A stretch of 34,157 nt of DNA from Clostridia bacterium. Its GTDB lineage: Bacteria > Bacillota > Clostridia > Oscillospirales > Acutalibacteraceae. The DNA is taken from contig CAAEIG010000111.1 in assembly GCA_900755895.1 (NCBI GenBank), positions 1-34,157 of the forward strand, written 5' to 3'. The stretch's first letter is position 1; every line of letters begins with the position of its first letter. Both the position numbers and the translations under genes were made by a program. A model generated the notes under the pieces. It was not told the origin of the DNA, made no database searches, and saw only the letters and a program-made list of their open reading frames with translations. This document shows positions 30,439 through 34,157 of the stretch, in pieces.

Positions 30439-33069
30439 ATGGCGTCTTCGAAAGATACAAAAAAGCGCTTTTGGCAAAATTATTACCTCAAGGCCTTTTT
30501 CCTGGGCCTGGGGCTGTCCTTTTTGGTGTTCATCCCCTTCATTGTGGTGGACGGTGGACGCTTCCTCTTCTACGGGGACTTCAACGTCCAGCAGGTTCCC
30601 TTCTACCGCCTGGCTCACGATGCAGTCCGCTCCGGCAACATGGGGTGGAGCCACACCACCGACTTGGGCGCCAACTTCATCGGCTCTTACAGCTTCTACG
30701 TGCTGGGCAGTCCCTTCTTTTGGCTGACCATCCCCTTCCCCTCGGAATGGGTGCAGTATCTGATGGGACCTCTGCTGATTTTGAAGTTTGCCTGCGCCAC
30801 CTTGACCGGCTTCATCTACGTGCGGCGCTATGTGAAAAACCCTGATTCCGCCCTGGTTGCCGGTGTGCTGTACGCCTTCTCCGGCTTCTCCATCTACAAC
30901 ATCTTCTTCAACCACTTCCACGAGGCCATTGTATTCTTCCCCCTGCTGCTGGCCGCCTTGGATGAGTACATGGCCACCCGCAGGCGGGGGCTCTTCGCCC
31001 TGGCGGTGTGCGTTTGCTGCGTGGTAAACTATTACTTCTTTGTGGGACAAGTCACCTTCACCGTGATGTACTTCTTCCTGCGGATCATCTGCAAAAGCTG
31101 GAAGCTGAGTCTCAAGGATTTCCTGCTGCTCGCCCTGGAAGCTGTGCTGGGTCTGGGCCTTTCCTGCGTACTGCTGGTACCCTCGGTGATGACCGTGCTG
31201 CAAAACTACCGCACCTCTGAGTACATCAACGGCTGGAATGCAGTCCTTTACAACAACGTCCAGCGGTATCTGCACATTCTCAGCTGCTTCTTCTTCCCGC
31301 CCGACCTACCTGCACGGCCCAACATCACTCCCGATTCCGGTTCCAAATGGGCCTCACTGGGAGCGTGGCTGCCTCTGTTCGGCATGACCGGCGTCATCGG
31401 CTGGCTTCAGATGCGCCGCAAGCATTGGCTGAAAAAGTTTATCTGGATCTTGTTCCTCATGGCTTTGGTGCCCTTCCTCAACGCCTCCTTCCAGATGATG
31501 AACTCCGCCTATTACGCCAGATGGTACTACATGCTCACCCTGATGATGGCCATGGCCACAGTGTTGGCTCTGGAAAACGACAGAATCAACTGGAAGCGCT
31601 CCATCATCTGGACCGTGACCATCACCCTGGGAATCGCCCTGGTGGTAGGCTTTATGCCCACCTTCGAAACCGTGGACGGCACGGAGACCGTCTCCTACGG
31701 GCTGGAAGCTTACCCCACCCGCTTCTGGAGCTATGTGGCCATCTCTCTAGTGTCCATCGCTGCGGTGGTGTACCTGTTCTGCTTCTGCCGCAAAAACAAG
31801 AAGATTTTCTACCGCTCCACTTTGATCGGTCTCTCCCTGATTTCGGTATTTTACTCCATCTTTTTCATCGCCTTGGGCAAGACCCAGTCAGAGTACACCT
31901 GGGATCACCTGATCCCCTACTCCCTCAACGGCGGCAAGGATGTGGACCTGCCCGACCTGCAGGAATGCCGCTCTGACTTCTATGAAAGCCTGGACAACGC
32001 CGGTATGTTCTGGGAGATTCCCACCATTCAGGCATTCCACAGCGTGGTGCCTGGCTCCATCATGGAGTTCTACGACTCCATCGGCGTGCCCAGAGATGTG
32101 GGCAGCCGTCCCACTGTGGACCACTACGCCATCCGCGGGCTTTTGAGCGTCCACTGGCTGTTTGACGACGACCACGATGACACCTACTTCGCCGGAGAAG
32201 ACATGGCGGATCCCTCCATGCCCGGGTTTGCTTATTACGGCAATTCCAATGGCTTTGACATCTGGGAAAACCTCTACTACATTCCCATGGGCTTCTCCTA
32301 TGACTACTATATCACCCGGAGCGAGTACAACGCCCTGAGCGAAGGTAGCGAGAACGCCATTGGCGATCGGGAGCTGGCGCTGCTTCGGGCAGTGGTCATT
32401 GAGGATGACCGTACCCAGTACTACGACGGCATTCTGGAGCACCTCCCCGAGGACATGCGCACCTTCAATGAGGAGCTCTATCTGGAGGACTGCCAGGAAC
32501 GGGCTGCTACCTCTTGCACCTCGTTCACCTACACCAACACGGGCTTCACCGCCCAAGTGGACACCAATAGAGAACGGCTGATCTTCTTCAGCGTGCCCTA
32601 TGAGTCCGGCTGGAGCGCCACTGTCAATGGGCAATCCGTACCTATCGAGCGAGTGAATGTGGGCTTTATGGCTGTCACCGTCCCCCAGGGCGAAAACGTC
32701 ACCGTGGAGTTCACCTACCACACCCCTGGGCTGTCCTTGGGCTTCATCATCACTCTGATTTCCCTGGCTCTGCTGGTGGCCTACCTTATGCTGATGAACC
32801 GCGTCCGGCCCAAGCCCGCTCCTCATCGGGGTCCCAGCCTGCTGCGGGTGGGACGGTTCTCTCACTATGCAAAGACGCACCACGCTTCCTTCCGACGGCC
32901 CGGCGCCATGACCCTGTACGTCCACAGGGAAGCGGCCGTCCCAGAGGAGGATACTCCCATAGAAAACACGCCTCCCTCCGATGAAAGCACCCCTCCCCTC
33001 GACGAGGAACCCCAGGAGCTTTCCCAGCAAGAGGAAGAAAATTCACCACTTGAAACAAAGGAGAACTAA
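30439..33069 (+). CDS. YfhO-family membrane glycosyltransferase (GT-C fold)
   Basis: An 876-residue membrane protein. After a short basic N-terminus come about 13 helices (about 17-500) with an extracytoplasmic loop typical of YfhO: IVVDGGRFLFYGDFNVQQVPFYRLAHDAVRSG near residues 33-65 carries the catalytic Asp of GT-C enzymes, followed by LGANFIGSYSFYVLGSPFFWL. A large external domain (about 530-760) and a last helix (about 770-790) follow. YfhO uses C55-P-sugar to glycosylate teichoic acids outside the cell. The C-terminal 85 residues form an unusual Pro/Glu-rich tail. GGGAGG precedes the ATG; an upstream ATG has no ribosome site. The next gene makes the likely donor. Confidence 0.9.
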   Translation: MASSKDTKKRFWQNYYLKAFFLGLGLSFLVFIPFIVVDGGRFLFYGDFNVQQVPFYRLAHDAVRSGNMGWSHTTDLGANFIGSYSFYVLGSPFFWLTIPFPSEWVQYLMGPLLILKFACATLTGFIYVRRYVKNPDSALVAGVLYAFSGFSIYNIFFNHFHEAIVFFPLLLAALDEYMATRRRGLFALAVCVCCVVNYYFFVGQVTFTVMYFFLRIICKSWKLSLKDFLLLALEAVLGLGLSCVLLVPSVMTVLQNYRTSEYINGWNAVLYNNVQRYLHILSCFFFPPDLPARPNITPDSGSKWASLGAWLPLFGMTGVIGWLQMRRKHWLKKFIWILFLMALVPFLNASFQMMNSAYYARWYYMLTLMMAMATVLALENDRINWKRSIIWTVTITLGIALVVGFMPTFETVDGTETVSYGLEAYPTRFWSYVAISLVSIAAVVYLFCFCRKNKKIFYRSTLIGLSLISVFYSIFFIALGKTQSEYTWDHLIPYSLNGGKDVDLPDLQECRSDFYESLDNAGMFWEIPTIQAFHSVVPGSIMEFYDSIGVPRDVGSRPTVDHYAIRGLLSVHWLFDDDHDDTYFAGEDMADPSMPGFAYYGNSNGFDIWENLYYIPMGFSYDYYITRSEYNALSEGSENAIGDRELALLRAVVIEDDRTQYYDGILEHLPEDMRTFNEELYLEDCQERAATSCTSFTYTNTGFTAQVDTNRERLIFFSVPYESGWSATVNGQSVPIERVNVGFMAVTVPQGENVTVEFTYHTPGLSLGFIITLISLALLVAYLMLMNRVRPKPAPHRGPSLLRVGRFSHYAKTHHASFRRPGAMTLYVHREAAVPEEDTPIENTPPSDESTPPLDEEPQELSQQEEENSPLETKEN

Positions 33070-33072
33070 GCA

Positions 33073-34038
33073 ATGGAACCGATTGTATACTTCATCATTC
33101 CCTGCTATAACGAAGAGGCTGTACTGCCGGAAACCACCCGACGTTTGACAGAAAAGCTGAACTCCATGGAGAACGCCGGACTCATCAACAAAGAGAGCCG
33201 TGTACTCTATGTGGATGACGGCAGCAAGGACAAAACTTGGGAACTGATCTCCCGGTTCAACCGGGAGAATCCTTGGGTAGAGGGTGTGAAGCTGGCCCAT
33301 AACCGGGGCCATCAAAACGCTCTGCTCTGCGGACTGATGAGCGCCATGCCCCGCTGTGACGCGGCCATCAGCATGGACGCCGACCTGCAGGACGACATCG
33401 ACGCTCTGGATCAGTTTGTGAAAAAGTTCCAGGAGGGCTGCGATGTGGTGTACGGCGTGCGCAACAAGCGGGACACGGATACTTGGTTCAAACGCACCAC
33501 CGCCGAGGGCTTCTACAAAGTGATGAATCTGCTGGGGGTAGACGTGGTATTCAACCACGCGGACTACCGTCTGATGAGCAAGCGGGCTCTGGAAGCGCTG
33601 TCCGAGTACCGGGAGGTCAATCTGTTCTTGCGGGGCATTGTGCCGCTGATCGGCTATCGCAGCGACTACGTCTACTATGACCGTCACGAGCGCTTTGCTG
33701 GGGAAAGCAAATACCCCCTGAAGAAGATGCTCTCCTTTGCCTTGGACGGCATCACCAGCTTCAGCGTCAAACCCTTGAAGCTGATCTCCAATCTGGGGAT
33801 TCTCATCTCCATCCTCAGTATTTTCGGCCTGCTTTATGCGCTGATCTCCTACTTCCTGGGAGTGACGGTATCTGGCTGGACTGCCATTGTCTGCTCCATC
33901 TGGCTGTTGGGCGGCCTGCAGATGCTCTGCCTGGGAGTTGTGGGCGGCTACATCGGCAAGATCTACAGCGAGGTGAAGGCTCGTCCCCGGTATCGAGTGG
34001 AAGAATATTTGGAAAATCCTCCCCGCTCCAAGGAGTGA
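33073..34038 (+). CDS. Polyprenyl-phosphate glycosyltransferase, CsbB/GtrB type
   Basis: A 321-residue GT2 enzyme that attaches a sugar from a nucleotide donor to undecaprenyl phosphate. VYFIIPCYNEEAVLPET, VDDGSKDKTW, NRGHQNALLCGL and MDADLQDD (metal-binding DxD) are diagnostic of the DPM1/GtrB/CsbB group. NHADYRLMSKRALEAL and KYPLKKMLSFALDGITSFSVKPL follow, then two C-terminal membrane helices (about 238-258 and 268-292). AAAGGAG lies before the ATG, and only 3 bp separate it from the YfhO gene, so they form an operon. In Bacillus and Listeria this pair glycosylates lipoteichoic or wall teichoic acid. The required GtcA-type flippase is not visible here. Confidence 0.94.
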   Translation: MEPIVYFIIPCYNEEAVLPETTRRLTEKLNSMENAGLINKESRVLYVDDGSKDKTWELISRFNRENPWVEGVKLAHNRGHQNALLCGLMSAMPRCDAAISMDADLQDDIDALDQFVKKFQEGCDVVYGVRNKRDTDTWFKRTTAEGFYKVMNLLGVDVVFNHADYRLMSKRALEALSEYREVNLFLRGIVPLIGYRSDYVYYDRHERFAGESKYPLKKMLSFALDGITSFSVKPLKLISNLGILISILSIFGLLYALISYFLGVTVSGWTAIVCSIWLLGGLQMLCLGVVGGYIGKIYSEVKARPRYRVEEYLENPPRSKE

Positions 34039-34101
34039 GGCAAAAAGAAACAGGGCGTCCATTAGGGGTGTCCAGTTAAGAAAACATTCTAAGGCGAGAG
34101 A

Positions 34102-34140
34102 GAAACGGTATAGCTTCGGCTATGCCGTTTCTTTCATTTT
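34102..34140 (+). terminator. Terminator after the CsbB/GtrB-type gene
   Basis: A 13-bp stem (34102-34114 and 34119-34131, one G-T pair) with a TTCG tetraloop, followed by a T-rich tail. Confidence 0.85.
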
Positions 34141-34157
34141 TGCCTGCTATCAAATAC

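Noticed and set aside
33043..34062. A 339-codon frame antisense to the CsbB/GtrB-type gene
   Set aside because: The plus-strand gene has clear GT2 motifs; the antisense frame has no ribosome site or domain.

Overview
This 34.2 kb window looks like chromosome from a GC-rich, low-redox Firmicute, most likely an Oscillospiraceae (clostridial cluster IV, Flavonifractor/Oscillibacter-like) gut anaerobe. The reasons are a rubrerythrin, a DUF4364 protein, a dockerin-bearing surface protein, GGAGG ribosome sites, sigma-A promoters of the TTGACA-17-TATAAT type and Gram-positive wall glycosylation genes. The genus is inference. I see no rRNA, insertion sequence, CRISPR array or plasmid origin.

Layout. 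1-1.1 kb (minus): a cut-off DegV-family gene and an HTH regulator/membrane protein pair. 1.2-8.0 kb (plus): a glycosyltransferase and flippase pair, a DUF4364 protein with a dockerin surface protein, and a GH36 alpha-galactosidase. 8.0-8.1 kb: tRNA-Lys(TTT), whose 5' side abuts a 37-bp palindrome. 8.3-10.4 kb (minus): an SPFH/prohibitin protein preceded by two tiny overlapping ORFs, then an M23 peptidase with SLH-like repeats and no signal peptide. 10.6-14.0 kb (minus): dinB, a radical SAM protein and a DUF4130-like protein, all behind a near-consensus LexA/SOS box. 14.1-16.8 kb: rubrerythrin (minus) and a MarR-MATE efflux pair (plus) with a striking double-palindrome operator. 17.0-19.9 kb (plus): a zinc-ribbon membrane protein, a glycerol-1-phosphate dehydrogenase-like enzyme and an AI-2E-family permease. 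20.0-24.1 kb (minus): rimI, tsaD, a lipoprotein, ilvB and ilvN. 24.3-30.2 kb (minus): a YwlE-like phosphatase, and the series yfbR-like, dusB, polA, rlmA. 30.4-34.0 kb (plus): a YfhO-type GT-C enzyme and a CsbB/GtrB-type polyprenyl-phosphate glycosyltransferase.

The most interesting system is the SOS-box operon at 10.6-14.0 kb. It joins translesion polymerase IV to the little-studied radical SAM plus DUF4130-like pair, and all three products carry a QxSLF pentapeptide that matches the beta sliding clamp-binding motif. This suggests a damage-induced, clamp-recruited repair or lesion-processing module. Second in interest are the tRNA-Lys palindrome, the MarR operator, the small ORFs ahead of the SPFH gene, and the YfhO/CsbB glycosylation pair.
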